Below, one piece after another: positions 37,669 through 46,215 of a DNA stretch of 51,272 nt. Position numbers and translations under genes: made by a program. The DNA is from Mycobacterium sp. 852002-50816_SCH5313054-b (GTDB lineage: Bacteria > Actinomycetota > Actinomycetes > Mycobacteriales > Mycobacteriaceae): assembly GCF_001667185.1 (NCBI RefSeq), contig NZ_LZIC01000007.1:1-51272 (forward strand). The letters run 5' to 3'. Below the pieces are notes generated by a model that was not told the origin of the DNA, made no database searches, and saw nothing but the letters and a program-made list of their open reading frames with translations. Position 1 is the stretch's first letter. Each line of letters begins with the position of its first letter.

Positions 37669-38883
37669 CTAGCGGGCCACGATCACCGACGAGCCGTGGC
37701 CGAACAGGCCCTGGTTCGCGGTGACGCCGACCGTGGCGTTCTCCACCTGCCGGCCGGTGGCCTGACCGCGCAGCTGCCAGGTCAACTCGCAGACCTGCGC
37801 GATGGCCTGGGCCGGGATGGCCTCGCCGAAGCAGGCCAGCCCGCCCGACGGGTTGACCGGGACCCGGCCGCCGATGGCGGTGGCGCCGCTGCGCAGCAGC
37901 CCCTCGGCCTCGCCCCTGGCGCACAGCCCCAGGTGCTCGTACCAGTCGAGCTCCAGCGCGGTGGACAGGTCGTAGACCTCGGCCAGGCTGAGGTCCTCGG
38001 GCCCGATGCCGGCTTCGGCGTAGGCCGCATCGAGGATCTGATCCTTGAACACTCGCTCGGGTGCGGGCACGGTCGCGGTGGAATCCGTTGCGATGTCGGG
38101 CAATTCGGGTAGGTGCTGGGGGTAGCGCGGGGTCACCGTGCTGACGGCGCGCACCGAGGGCACTCCGTCGAGCGAGCCGAGGTGCTTACGGGCGAAATCG
38201 GCGCTCGCCACGATCAGCGCCGCCGCCCCATCGGAGGTGGCGCAGATGTCCAGCAGCCGCAGCGGGTCCGAGACCACGGGGCTGGCCAGCACGTCGTCGA
38301 TCGAGTTCTCCTTGCGGTAGCGGGCATTCGGGTTGTTGAGCCCGTGCTTGGAGTTCTTGACCTTCACCTGGGCGAAGTCCTCGAGCGTGGCGCCGTAGAG
38401 GTCCATCCGCCGCCGCGCGAGCAGCGCGAAGTACACCGTGTTGGTGGCGCCGATGAGGTGGAAGCGCTGCCAGTCGGGGTCGTTGCGGCGCTCGCCGCCG
38501 ACCGGCGCGAAGAAGCCCTTCGGCGTGGTGTCGGCGCCGATCACCAGCGCGACGTCGCAGAAGCCGGCCAAAATCTGGGCGCGCGCGCTCTGCAGCGCCT
38601 GCGAGCCGCTGGCGCACGCGGCGTAGCTCGAGCTGACCGGAATGCCGTTCCAGCCCAGCTTCTGCGCGAACGTCGCGCCGGCGACGAACCCCGGGTAGCC
38701 GTTGCGGATGGTGTCCGCCCCGGCGACCAACTGGATCTGGCTCCAGTCCAGGCCGGCCTCGGCCAGCGCGGCGCGCGCGGCGACGACCCCGTATTCGGTG
38801 AAGTCGCGGCCCCACTTGCCCCAGGGGTGCATCCCGGCGCCGAGGATGTACAGCGGTTCGGGCGCGCTCATGATCGCCGTCAT
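37669..38883 (-). CDS. SCP2-type thiolase / lipid-transfer protein
   Basis: A 404-aa thiolase-fold protein resembling mycobacterial 'nonspecific lipid-transfer' proteins (Ltp). The nucleophilic Cys lies in SSYAACASGSQALQSA (about residue 90), and the C-terminal half has VNPSGGLACFGEAIPA and TVGVTANQGLFGHGSS; other landmarks are YILGAGMHPWGKWG, ICATSDGAAALIVAS and AEVYDLSTALELDWYE. Such proteins cleave or bind acyl-CoAs, often in sterol side-chain breakdown, and typically pair with a DUF35 partner. Here a DUF35 gene overlaps it by 4 bases (ATGA). ATG 38883 is used; ATG 38871 is also in frame. Confidence 0.93.
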   Translation of the reverse strand: MTAIMSAPEPLYILGAGMHPWGKWGRDFTEYGVVAARAALAEAGLDWSQIQLVAGADTIRNGYPGFVAGATFAQKLGWNGIPVSSSYAACASGSQALQSARAQILAGFCDVALVIGADTTPKGFFAPVGGERRNDPDWQRFHLIGATNTVYFALLARRRMDLYGATLEDFAQVKVKNSKHGLNNPNARYRKENSIDDVLASPVVSDPLRLLDICATSDGAAALIVASADFARKHLGSLDGVPSVRAVSTVTPRYPQHLPELPDIATDSTATVPAPERVFKDQILDAAYAEAGIGPEDLSLAEVYDLSTALELDWYEHLGLCARGEAEGLLRSGATAIGGRVPVNPSGGLACFGEAIPAQAIAQVCELTWQLRGQATGRQVENATVGVTANQGLFGHGSSVIVAR

Positions 38884-39362
38884 TTGCGCCGCTCCTCCTC
38901 ATCGCTTCGCTCTGCATCGTCGCCGGCGCGCCTCCATGCGTGCACGACGCGCTGCACGCCGTCGTCGTCGGTGAACAGCGGCATGGTGGTCAGCTCCATT
39001 TCCATGCCGACCTTCAGGTCGGCGGCCAACGTGCCCTCGACCACCTTGCCCAGCACGATCAAACCCTCGTCGGCCAGTTGCACGGCGCCGACGGCGAACG
39101 GCTCAAAGGGGTCCGGGGACGGGTACGGCGGCGGTGGCGCGTAACGGTTTTCGGTGTAGCTCCACAGCGTTCCGCGCGTGGACAGCGCGACGGACTCCAG
39201 CGCGTCGTTGGCGCAGGCCGGGTTGGGGCAGTTGTTCTCCCGCGGCGGGAAGACGTAGGTGCCGCACTCCGGGCACTTGCTGCCGATCAAATGGGGGCTG
39301 CCGGCCTCGTCGGTGGCGAACCATCCGTCGATCGCGGGTTCTTGGCTGGTGACCTCAGGCAC
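38880..39362 (-). CDS. DUF35 OB-fold, zinc-ribbon acyl-CoA-associated protein
   Basis: A 160-aa protein with an N-terminal rubredoxin-like zinc ribbon, CPECGTYVFPPRENNCPNPAC (four cysteines, about residues 30-51; CPECG and CPNPAC are the two knuckles), and a C-terminal OB fold (GTLWSYTENRYAPPPPY, FAVGAVQLADEGLIVLGKV). DUF35 proteins form complexes with thiolases or aldolases that process steroid-CoA esters. The start is GTG 39362. It overlaps the thiolase start and has a KstR-like palindrome 28-49 bases upstream. Confidence 0.93.
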   Translation of the reverse strand: MPEVTSQEPAIDGWFATDEAGSPHLIGSKCPECGTYVFPPRENNCPNPACANDALESVALSTRGTLWSYTENRYAPPPPYPSPDPFEPFAVGAVQLADEGLIVLGKVVEGTLAADLKVGMEMELTTMPLFTDDDGVQRVVHAWRRAGDDAERSDEEERRK

Positions 39363-39389
39363 CTGGCCAGACTACCCAGCCGCCGGGCA

Positions 39390-39411
39390 AAACTGAAACG
39401 TGTTGCAGTTT
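39390..39411. promoter_or_regulatory. 22-bp palindrome with AACnnGTT core, KstR-like operator
   Basis: Arms AAACTGAAAC (39390-39399) and GTTGCAGTTT (39402-39411) pair at nine of ten positions around a GT centre. The core AACGTGTT fits the KstR consensus AACnnGTT for cholesterol-catabolism genes. It lies upstream of the DUF35-thiolase pair and of divergent polA. Confidence 0.6.
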
Positions 39412-39454
39412 CGCGGCAGGGCTGAGTGGGGGCGGGCCCGTCACACCGGGTGCC

Positions 39455-39460
39455 TAGAGT
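39455..39460 (+). promoter_or_regulatory. -10 element of polA (leaderless start)
   Basis: TAGAGT fits TANNNT and ends 7 bases before GTG 39468. This spacing places the transcript start at the GTG and was used to choose the polA start. Confidence 0.55.
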
Positions 39461-39467
39461 GAATGCC

Positions 39468-42170
39468 GTGCCCGCCGCCACCGAGGAACAGACCAAACCG
39501 ACACTCATGTTGTTGGACGGCAATTCGCTGGCGTTCCGGGCGTTCTACGCGCTGCCCGCCGAGAACTTCAAGACCCGCGGCGGCCTGACGACCAACGCGG
39601 TGTACGGCTTCACGGCGATGCTGATCAACCTGCTGCGGGACGAGGCCCCGACGCACATCGCGGCGGCGTTCGACGTGTCGCGGCAGACGTTCCGCTCCGA
39701 GCGGTACCCCGAATACAAGGCCAACCGGTCGTCGACCCCCGACGAGTTCCACGGCCAGATCGACATCACCAAGGAAGTGCTCAATGCACTGGGCATCACG
39801 GTGCTCTCCGAGCAGGGCTTCGAGGCCGACGACCTGATCGCGACGCTGGCCACCCAGGCCGAAAACGAGGGCTACCGGGTGCTGGTGGTCTCCGGTGACC
39901 GCGACTCACTGCAGCTGGTCAGCGAGGACGTGACCGTGCTGTATCCCCGCAAGGGCGTCAGCGAACTGACCCGGTTCACCCCCGAGGCCGTCGTCGAAAA
40001 ATACGGGCTGACGCCCACCCAGTACCCCGACTTCGCCGCGCTGCGCGGCGATCCCAGTGACAACCTGCCCGGCATTCCCGGGGTGGGGGAGAAGACCGCC
40101 TCCAAGTGGATCGTCGAATACGGCTCGCTGCAAGCGCTGGTCGACAACGTCGACTCGGTGCGCGGCAAGGTCGGCGACGCGCTGCGGGCCAACCTGGCCG
40201 GAGTCATCCGCAACCGCGAGCTCACCGACCTCGTCAAAGACGTGCCGCTGGCCCAAACGCCGGACACGCTGCGGCTGCAGCCCTGGGACCGCGACCAGAT
40301 CCACCGGCTCTTCGACGACCTCGAGTTCCGGGTCTTGCGCGACCGTCTGTTCGAGACCCTGGTCGCCGTCGAGCCCGAGGTCGACGAGGGCTTCGACGTG
40401 CGCGGCGGCGCGCTGGAGCCCGGCACGGTCGGGCAGTGGCTGGCCGAGCACGCCGGCGACGGGCGCCGGAGCGGGTTGGCCGTCGCCGGCACCCACCTGC
40501 CGCACGGCGGGGACGCCACCGCGCTGGCCCTCGCCGCCGCCGACGGCGAGGGCGGCTACGTCGACACCGCGACGTTGACCCCCGACGACGACGCCGCGCT
40601 CGCGGCCTGGCTGGCCGACCCGGCGAAGCCCAAGGCGCTGCACGAGGCCAAGCTCGCCATCCACGATGTGGCGGGGCGCGGGTGGACGCTGGACGGCGTC
40701 ACCTCGGACACCGCGCTGGCGGCCTACGTGGTGCGGCCGGGGCAGCGCAGCTTCACCCTCGACGACCTCTCGCTGCGCTACCTGCGCCGCGAGCTGCGCG
40801 CGGAAACCACTGAACAGCAACAGCTTTCGCTGCTCGACGACATCGAGGGAACCGACGAGCAGGCCGTGCAGACCCTGATCCTGCGGGCGCGCGCCGTAGT
40901 GGACCTGGCCGACGCGCTGGACGCCGAGCTGGATCGCATCGACTCCACCGCGCTGCTGGGCGAGATGGAGCTGCCGGTCCAGCACGTGCTGGCCGACATG
41001 GAAAGCGCCGGCATCGCCGTCGACCTGCAGTTGCTGGGCGAGCTGCAGAGCCAGTTCGGCGACCAGATCCGCGACGCCGCCGAGGCGGCCTACGCCGTGA
41101 TCGGCAAGCAGATCAACCTGGGCTCACCCAAGCAGTTGCAGGTGGTGCTGTTCGACGAGCTCGGGATGCCCAAGACCAAGCGCACCAAGACCGGCTACAC
41201 CACCGACGCGGACGCCCTGCAGTCGCTGTTCGACAAGACCGGGCACCCGTTCCTACAGCACCTGCTCGCCCACCGCGACGTCACCCGGCTCAAGGTCACC
41301 GTCGACGGGTTGCTGAACTCGGTGGCCGCCGACGGCCGGATCCACACCACGTTCAACCAGACGATCGCGGCCACCGGCAGGTTGTCGTCGACCGAACCCA
41401 ACCTGCAAAACATCCCGATCCGCACCGAGGAAGGCCGCCAGATCCGGGACGCGTTCGTGGTCGGCAAAGGCTACGACGAGCTGATGACGGCGGACTACAG
41501 CCAGATCGAGATGCGGATCATGGCGCACCTGTCCCGCGACGAGGGCCTCATCGAGGCGTTCAACACGGGGGAGGACCTGCACTCGTTCGTCGCCTCGCGG
41601 GCGTTCGGGGTGCCGATCGAGGAGGTCACCGCCGAGCTGCGGCGCCGCGTCAAGGCGATGTCGTACGGGCTCGCCTACGGGTTGAGCGCCTACGGGCTGT
41701 CGCAGCAGCTGAAGATCTCCACCGAGGAGGCGAAGGAGCAGATGGACGCCTACTTCGCCCGATTCGGCGGGGTGCGCGACTACCTGATGGACGTCGTCGA
41801 GCAGGCCCGCAAGGACGGCTACACCTCGACGGTGCTGGGCCGCCGCCGCTACCTGCCCGAGCTGGACAGCAGCAACCGTCAGGTGCGCGAGGCGGCCGAG
41901 CGGGCGGCGCTCAACGCGCCCATCCAGGGCAGTGCGGCCGACATCATCAAGGTGGCGATGATCGAGGTCGACAAGGCGATCACAGCGGCCGGACTGGCGT
42001 CGCGCATGCTGTTGCAGGTGCACGACGAACTGTTGTTCGAAGTCGCGCCCGGCGAGCGTGAACTCCTCGAGGCGCTGGCGCGCGAGAAGATGGGCGGCGC
42101 GTACCCGCTGGACGTTCCGCTCGAGGTATCGGTGGGTTACGGACGCTCCTGGGACTCCGCCGCGCACTAA
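39468..42170 (+). CDS. polA: DNA polymerase I
   Basis: PolA (900 aa) fills repair gaps and removes Okazaki primers. The N-terminal 5'-3' exonuclease is complete: LMLLDGNSLAFRAFYAL, DVSRQTFRSERYPEYKANR, GFEADDLIATLA, VVSGDRDSLQLV and the LPGIPGVGEKTA helix-hairpin-helix. The middle domain lacks the proofreading acidic motifs, as usual in mycobacteria. The polymerase has motif A ADYSQIEMRIMAHL (about 674), motif B RRRVKAMSYGLAYGLSAYG (about 726) and motif C LQVHDELLFEV (about 850). GTG 39468 is chosen for its TAGAGT box; GTG 39459 is an alternative. Confidence 0.97.
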   Translation: MPAATEEQTKPTLMLLDGNSLAFRAFYALPAENFKTRGGLTTNAVYGFTAMLINLLRDEAPTHIAAAFDVSRQTFRSERYPEYKANRSSTPDEFHGQIDITKEVLNALGITVLSEQGFEADDLIATLATQAENEGYRVLVVSGDRDSLQLVSEDVTVLYPRKGVSELTRFTPEAVVEKYGLTPTQYPDFAALRGDPSDNLPGIPGVGEKTASKWIVEYGSLQALVDNVDSVRGKVGDALRANLAGVIRNRELTDLVKDVPLAQTPDTLRLQPWDRDQIHRLFDDLEFRVLRDRLFETLVAVEPEVDEGFDVRGGALEPGTVGQWLAEHAGDGRRSGLAVAGTHLPHGGDATALALAAADGEGGYVDTATLTPDDDAALAAWLADPAKPKALHEAKLAIHDVAGRGWTLDGVTSDTALAAYVVRPGQRSFTLDDLSLRYLRRELRAETTEQQQLSLLDDIEGTDEQAVQTLILRARAVVDLADALDAELDRIDSTALLGEMELPVQHVLADMESAGIAVDLQLLGELQSQFGDQIRDAAEAAYAVIGKQINLGSPKQLQVVLFDELGMPKTKRTKTGYTTDADALQSLFDKTGHPFLQHLLAHRDVTRLKVTVDGLLNSVAADGRIHTTFNQTIAATGRLSSTEPNLQNIPIRTEEGRQIRDAFVVGKGYDELMTADYSQIEMRIMAHLSRDEGLIEAFNTGEDLHSFVASRAFGVPIEEVTAELRRRVKAMSYGLAYGLSAYGLSQQLKISTEEAKEQMDAYFARFGGVRDYLMDVVEQARKDGYTSTVLGRRRYLPELDSSNRQVREAAERAALNAPIQGSAADIIKVAMIEVDKAITAAGLASRMLLQVHDELLFEVAPGERELLEALAREKMGGAYPLDVPLEVSVGYGRSWDSAAH

Positions 42171-42180
42171 GGCCCGCCGG

Positions 42181-42227
42181 TGTAACGTGAGGCCGAAAAT
42201 CGGCCGGAAATTCGCCGTGGCGTTACA
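42181..42227. repeat. Nested inverted repeats after polA
   Basis: TGTAACG (42181-42187) pairs with CGTTACA (42221-42227) and encloses a GGCCGA-AAA-TCGGCC hairpin (42191-42205). It begins 10 bases after the polA stop. It could end polA transcription without a U-tract or bind a regulator of rpsA; the sequence does not say which. Confidence 0.5.
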
Positions 42228-42253
42228 TTCCCTTCAGCATGTAGCGGCCGAGT

Positions 42254-42290
42254 TTGTCCAGCTAGTGCCCTGTCGAGTAGCCTCGACAGG
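42254..42290 (+). promoter_or_regulatory. Candidate rpsA promoter with 9-bp hairpin over the -10 box
   Basis: A -35-like TTGTCC (42254-42259) and TAGCCT (42278-42283) are 18 bases apart. The -10 box sits in the loop and right arm of a perfect inverted repeat, CCTGTCGAG (42269-42277) and CTCGACAGG (42282-42290). The expected transcript has a leader of about 50 bases. Confidence 0.5.
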
Positions 42291-42340
42291 TAAATCCTGT
42301 TTGTCCCTACGACCTCACCTGTCCGGAGCAACCCAACAAC

Positions 42341-43786
42341 ATGCCGAGTCCCACCGTCACCTCGCCCCAAGTAGCCGTCAACGACATTGGCTCGAGCGAG
42401 GATTTTCTCGCCGCAATAGACAAAACGATCAAGTACTTCAACGATGGCGACATCGTCGAGGGCACGATCGTCAAAGTGGACCGGGACGAGGTGCTCCTCG
42501 ACATCGGCTACAAGACCGAAGGGGTCATCCCCGCCCGCGAGCTCTCGATCAAGCACGACGTCGACCCCAACGAGGTCGTCACCGTCGGCGATGAGGTCGA
42601 GGCCCTGGTCCTCACCAAGGAGGACAAAGAGGGCCGGCTGATCCTCTCCAAGAAGCGCGCGCAGTACGAGCGCGCCTGGGGCACCATCGAGGCGCTCAAG
42701 GAGAAGGACGAGGCCGTCAAGGGCACGGTCATCGAGGTGGTCAAGGGTGGCCTGATCCTCGACATCGGGTTGCGCGGCTTCCTGCCCGCCTCGCTTGTCG
42801 AGATGCGCCGCGTCCGCGACCTGCAGCCGTACATCGGCAAGGAGATCGAAGCCAAGATCATCGAGCTGGACAAGAACCGCAACAACGTGGTGCTGTCGCG
42901 GCGGGCCTGGCTGGAGCAGACGCAGTCCGAGGTGCGCAGCGAGTTCCTCAACCAGCTGCAAAAGGGCAGCATCCGCAAGGGTGTGGTCTCCTCCATCGTC
43001 AACTTCGGCGCGTTCGTCGACCTCGGCGGCGTCGACGGTCTGGTGCACGTCTCCGAGCTGTCCTGGAAGCACATCGACCACCCGTCCGAGGTGGTGCAGG
43101 TGGGCGACGAGGTCACCGTCGAGGTGCTCGACGTCGACATGGACCGCGAGCGGGTTTCGTTGTCGCTCAAGGCGACCCAGGAAGACCCGTGGCGGCACTT
43201 CGCCCGCACGCACGCCATCGGCCAGATCGTGCCGGGCAAGGTCACCAAGCTGGTTCCCTTCGGCGCGTTCGTGCGCGTCGAGGAGGGCATCGAGGGCCTG
43301 GTGCACATCTCCGAGCTGGCTGAGCGCCACGTCGAGGTGCCCGATCAGGTGGTCGCCGTCGGCGACGACGCGATGGTCAAGGTCATCGACATCGACCTGG
43401 AGCGCCGCCGCATCTCGTTGTCGCTCAAGCAGGCCAACGAGGACTACACCGAGGAATTCGACCCGGCGAAGTACGGCATGGCTGACAGCTACGACGAGCA
43501 GGGCAACTACATCTTCCCCGAGGGTTTCGACGCCGAGACCAACGAATGGCTCGAAGGCTTCGACACCCAGCGCAACGAGTGGGAGGCCCGCTACGCCGAG
43601 GCCGAGCGCCGGCACAAGATGCACACCGCGCAGATGGAGAAGTTCGCGGCGGCCGAGGCGGCGGGGCACGGTGGTGGCGAGCAGTCGCCGGGTAACGGCG
43701 CTCCGCCGGAGAAGGCGGCCGGTGGGTCGCTGGCCAGCGATGCCCAGTTGGCGGCCCTGCGGGAAAAGCTCGCCGGCAACGCGTAA
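42341..43786 (+). CDS. rpsA: 30S ribosomal protein S1
   Basis: S1 (481 aa) helps the small subunit unwind and bind mRNA. Four S1 RNA-binding repeats are visible at about 36-105, 123-188, 209-277 and 294-363, the last two with the clearest motif (KGVVSSIVNFGAFVDLGGVDG; GKVTKLVPFGAFVRVEEG), each ending in a VSLSLK-type strand. The C-terminal region (about 380-481) is charged and variable, ending LAALREKLAGNA, and is the part implicated in pyrazinoic-acid work in M. tuberculosis. The ATG has GGAG 12 bases upstream. coaE follows after 12 bases. Confidence 0.98.
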   Translation: MPSPTVTSPQVAVNDIGSSEDFLAAIDKTIKYFNDGDIVEGTIVKVDRDEVLLDIGYKTEGVIPARELSIKHDVDPNEVVTVGDEVEALVLTKEDKEGRLILSKKRAQYERAWGTIEALKEKDEAVKGTVIEVVKGGLILDIGLRGFLPASLVEMRRVRDLQPYIGKEIEAKIIELDKNRNNVVLSRRAWLEQTQSEVRSEFLNQLQKGSIRKGVVSSIVNFGAFVDLGGVDGLVHVSELSWKHIDHPSEVVQVGDEVTVEVLDVDMDRERVSLSLKATQEDPWRHFARTHAIGQIVPGKVTKLVPFGAFVRVEEGIEGLVHISELAERHVEVPDQVVAVGDDAMVKVIDIDLERRRISLSLKQANEDYTEEFDPAKYGMADSYDEQGNYIFPEGFDAETNEWLEGFDTQRNEWEARYAEAERRHKMHTAQMEKFAAAEAAGHGGGEQSPGNGAPPEKAAGGSLASDAQLAALREKLAGNA

Positions 43787-43798
43787 TTCGCCGCACGA

Positions 43799-45013
43799 AT
43801 GCTCCGCATCGGGTTGACCGGTGGCATCGGCGCCGGCAAGTCGGCGCTGTCGGCCACGTTCGCGAAGTGCGGTGCGGTCATCGTCGACGGCGACGTCATC
43901 GCGCGCGAGGTGGTCCGGCCGGGAACCGAGGGGCTGGCGGCGCTGGTCGAGGCGTTCGGTGACGACATCCTGCTTCCCGACGGGTCGCTGGATCGCCCGG
44001 CCCTGGCCGCCAAGGCTTTTTGCGACGACGAGGCGCGCCAGCGGCTGAACGGGATCGTCCACCCGCTAGTGGGTAAGCGACGCGCGGAGATCATCGCGTC
44101 GGTGCCCGACGATTCGGTTGTCGTCGAAGACATTCCGCTGCTGGTGGAATCCGGGATGGCGCCGCTGTTCCCGCTCGTGGTGGTGGTACACGCCGACGTC
44201 GAGGTGCGGGTGCGACGGCTGGTCGACCAACGCGGGATGCCCGAAGAGGACGCCCGAGCGAGGATCGCCGCCCAGGCCAGCGACGAGCAGCGCCGCGCCG
44301 TCGCCGACGTCTGGCTGGACAACTCGGGCAGCCCGGAGGACCTGGTGCAGCGGGCCCACGACGTGTGGAACAACCGGATCGTGCCGTTCGCGCACAACCT
44401 GAGTGCGCGCCAGATCGCCAGGGCGCCCGCGCGACTGGTGCCGGCCGATCCGAGTTGGCCCGAGCAGGCGCGGCGCATCGTCAACCGGCTGCACACGGCG
44501 TGCGGCCACCGGGCGCTGCGCATCGACCACATCGGCTCCACCGCGCTGCCCGCGTTGGACGCCAAGGACGTCATCGACATGCAGATCACCGTCGAATCGC
44601 TCGCCGTCGCCGACGAACTCGCCGAACCCTTGTTGGCCGCCGGCTACCCCCGCATCGAGCACCTCACCGAGGACGTCGCCAAGGACGATGCGCGCAGCAC
44701 CGTGCAACGCTACGACCACAGCGACGATCCCGGCCTGTGGCACAAGCGGATTCACGCCTCCGCCGACCCGGGCCGGCCGACCAACGTGCACCTGCGGGTG
44801 GACGGCTGGCCCAACCAGCAATTCGCCCTGCTGTTCGTCGCCTGGTTGCGGTCCGACGTCGGTGCGCGCGCCGACTACCTGGCCGTCAAGCTCAAGGCCG
44901 AACAGGCGGCGGGCGGTGACATCTCGCCTTACGTCGCCGCCAAGGAGCCGTGGTACCCCGACGCCTACCGGCGGGCCTGGCAGTGGGCCGACTCAACCGG
45001 ATGGCAGCCCTAG
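43799..45013 (+). CDS. coaE: Dephospho-CoA kinase fused to a GrpB/UPF0157 domain
   Basis: A 404-aa fusion. Residues 1-200 are CoaE, which phosphorylates dephospho-CoA in the last CoA step: P-loop GLTGGIGAGKS, VIVDGDVIAREVV, IPLLVESGM and the lid VEVRVRRLVDQRGM. Residues about 210-400 are a GrpB-like nucleotidyltransferase-fold domain (DPSWPEQARRIVNRL, IDHIGSTALPALDAKDVIDMQI split at STAL, and HLRVDGWPNQQFALLFVAWLR). The same fusion exists in M. tuberculosis, and the second domain has no assigned reaction. The 3' end overlaps the convergent secreted-protein gene by 21 bases. Confidence 0.96.
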   Translation: MLRIGLTGGIGAGKSALSATFAKCGAVIVDGDVIAREVVRPGTEGLAALVEAFGDDILLPDGSLDRPALAAKAFCDDEARQRLNGIVHPLVGKRRAEIIASVPDDSVVVEDIPLLVESGMAPLFPLVVVVHADVEVRVRRLVDQRGMPEEDARARIAAQASDEQRRAVADVWLDNSGSPEDLVQRAHDVWNNRIVPFAHNLSARQIARAPARLVPADPSWPEQARRIVNRLHTACGHRALRIDHIGSTALPALDAKDVIDMQITVESLAVADELAEPLLAAGYPRIEHLTEDVAKDDARSTVQRYDHSDDPGLWHKRIHASADPGRPTNVHLRVDGWPNQQFALLFVAWLRSDVGARADYLAVKLKAEQAAGGDISPYVAAKEPWYPDAYRRAWQWADSTGWQP

Positions 45014-45424
45014 CCGGTCCGGCGTCGCGCCGCACTGCAGCACGCCGTTGGGGCCGGAATTCCCGGGTGTCGGTCTGACGAACTGATCGAGCTGCGTGAA
45101 AACGTTGTCGTCGACGTCGATCTCGCAGTGCACGTTCGCCGAGTAGGGGAAATGCAGCACGATCTGCATGCCGGCCTGCTGCGGATCGGGCAACACCGTG
45201 TTGGCTTCGAACACGTTGCCGGGCATCGAGGGAAGGTTGGTGCTGTTCGTCCGGTTGCCGTTGATCACGAATATGGCCTGGCTGCCGGTGGTCAGCGCAT
45301 CGATCCGGGCGCGGTAGGTGATGTTGTGCAGGTCCGCCCGCGCGATTGCCGGGCTTAGCTGGGAGCCGGCCGCGATCACGGTCAGGGCCGCGATCGGCAT
45401 CCACCTGTGCTTGCTGAGGCTCAT
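44993..45424 (-). CDS. Small secreted protein of unknown function
   Basis: A 143-aa protein with a Sec-type signal peptide: MSLSKHRWMPIAALTVIAAG, then SQLSPAIARA with a likely cut before DLHN (about residue 30). The mature part is beta-rich (NITYRARIDAL, AIFVINGNRTN, MQIVLHFPYSANVHCEIDVD) and has two cysteines, VHCEI and LQCGA, which could form a disulfide. I do not recognise the family; a remote similarity in layout to MmpS-like beta-sandwich proteins is only an impression. It is 11 bases downstream of the Fpg/Nei gene and could be the last gene of that run. Confidence 0.78.
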   Translation of the reverse strand: MSLSKHRWMPIAALTVIAAGSQLSPAIARADLHNITYRARIDALTTGSQAIFVINGNRTNSTNLPSMPGNVFEANTVLPDPQQAGMQIVLHFPYSANVHCEIDVDDNVFTQLDQFVRPTPGNSGPNGVLQCGATPDRLGLPSG

Positions 45425-45435
45425 AGTTGCCGAGA

Positions 45436-46215
45436 TTACTCGGCTTGGCACCGCGGGCACCACGCCGACGTCCGGCCGCCCACCCGGCCGTGCGCGAGTC
45501 GGGCGCCGCAGCGCGGACAGGACGGGTCCGGTTCGTCGCGCGCCCCGGTGAGCCACCGCGGCAGCCCCGGCACCCGGCCGTGCCGCACCGACGTGCGCAG
45601 CACCGAGGCCATGGCGGCGTGCAGGCGCTTGACGTCGTCGGCGTCCAGGCCGGCGACCGGGCGGGTCGGTGCAATGCGGGCCCGCCAGCAGATCTCGTCG
45701 GTGAGCAGGTTGCCCAGCCCGGCGATCACCGACTGGTCCATCAGCGTGGGCTTCAGTCGGCCGCGCCGCCCGGACAGCAGATCTCGGAATACCGGCAGGC
45801 CGATGCCCAGGGCGTCGGGGCCCAGCGGACCGGTGACGTGCGCGACGTCCTCCTCGGCATCGACCAGCCACACGCCCCGCAGCTTGCGGAGGTCGGCGTA
45901 GCGTAGTTCCCCTCGATCCAGCGCGATCACCAGCCGCTCGTAGGGCTCACGGGCGGCGCCGTCGGCGGCATAGTGCGGGTGCCCCGTCATCCCGCTGTGC
46001 ACCAACAACGTCGGGCCGTCCGTCGGCAGCATCAGCCATTTGCCGTGCCGGCGTGGGGAATCGAAACGCCGGCCGTCGAGCTGCCGGCCGAGCGCGGCGG
46101 CGGTGCTGTTTCGCAGCACGCCGGGGTCGTGGACCTGCACGCGGCGAATCCGGCGCCCGGGCAGCGTTTCGGCCAGCTGGCGCCGAAACCCCTCCACGTC
46201 GGGCAGTTCAGGCAC
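45436..46215 (-). CDS. Fpg/Nei-family DNA glycosylase
   Basis: A 259-aa bifunctional glycosylase/AP lyase. The N-terminal catalytic Pro2-Glu3 is in MPELPDVEGF, with the lysine K59 in HGKWLML, a helix-two-turn-helix LMDQSVIAGLGNLLTDEI (about 158-176) and a C-terminal zinc finger C233-x2-C236 ... C253-x2-C256. The PELPDVE start and GLGN variant suggest a Nei/Nei-like protein rather than classical MutM (PELPEVE). It removes oxidised bases and nicks the strand. Its ATG overlaps the end of the polymerase-domain gene by 8 bases, tying it to the ligase cassette. Confidence 0.93.
   Translation of the reverse strand: MPELPDVEGFRRQLAETLPGRRIRRVQVHDPGVLRNSTAAALGRQLDGRRFDSPRRHGKWLMLPTDGPTLLVHSGMTGHPHYAADGAAREPYERLVIALDRGELRYADLRKLRGVWLVDAEEDVAHVTGPLGPDALGIGLPVFRDLLSGRRGRLKPTLMDQSVIAGLGNLLTDEICWRARIAPTRPVAGLDADDVKRLHAAMASVLRTSVRHGRVPGLPRWLTGARDEPDPSCPRCGARLAHGRVGGRTSAWCPRCQAE

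Noticed and set aside
42167..44062. 631-aa minus-strand frame antisense to rpsA
   Set aside because: Pure shadow of the S1 coding sequence, with no independent features.
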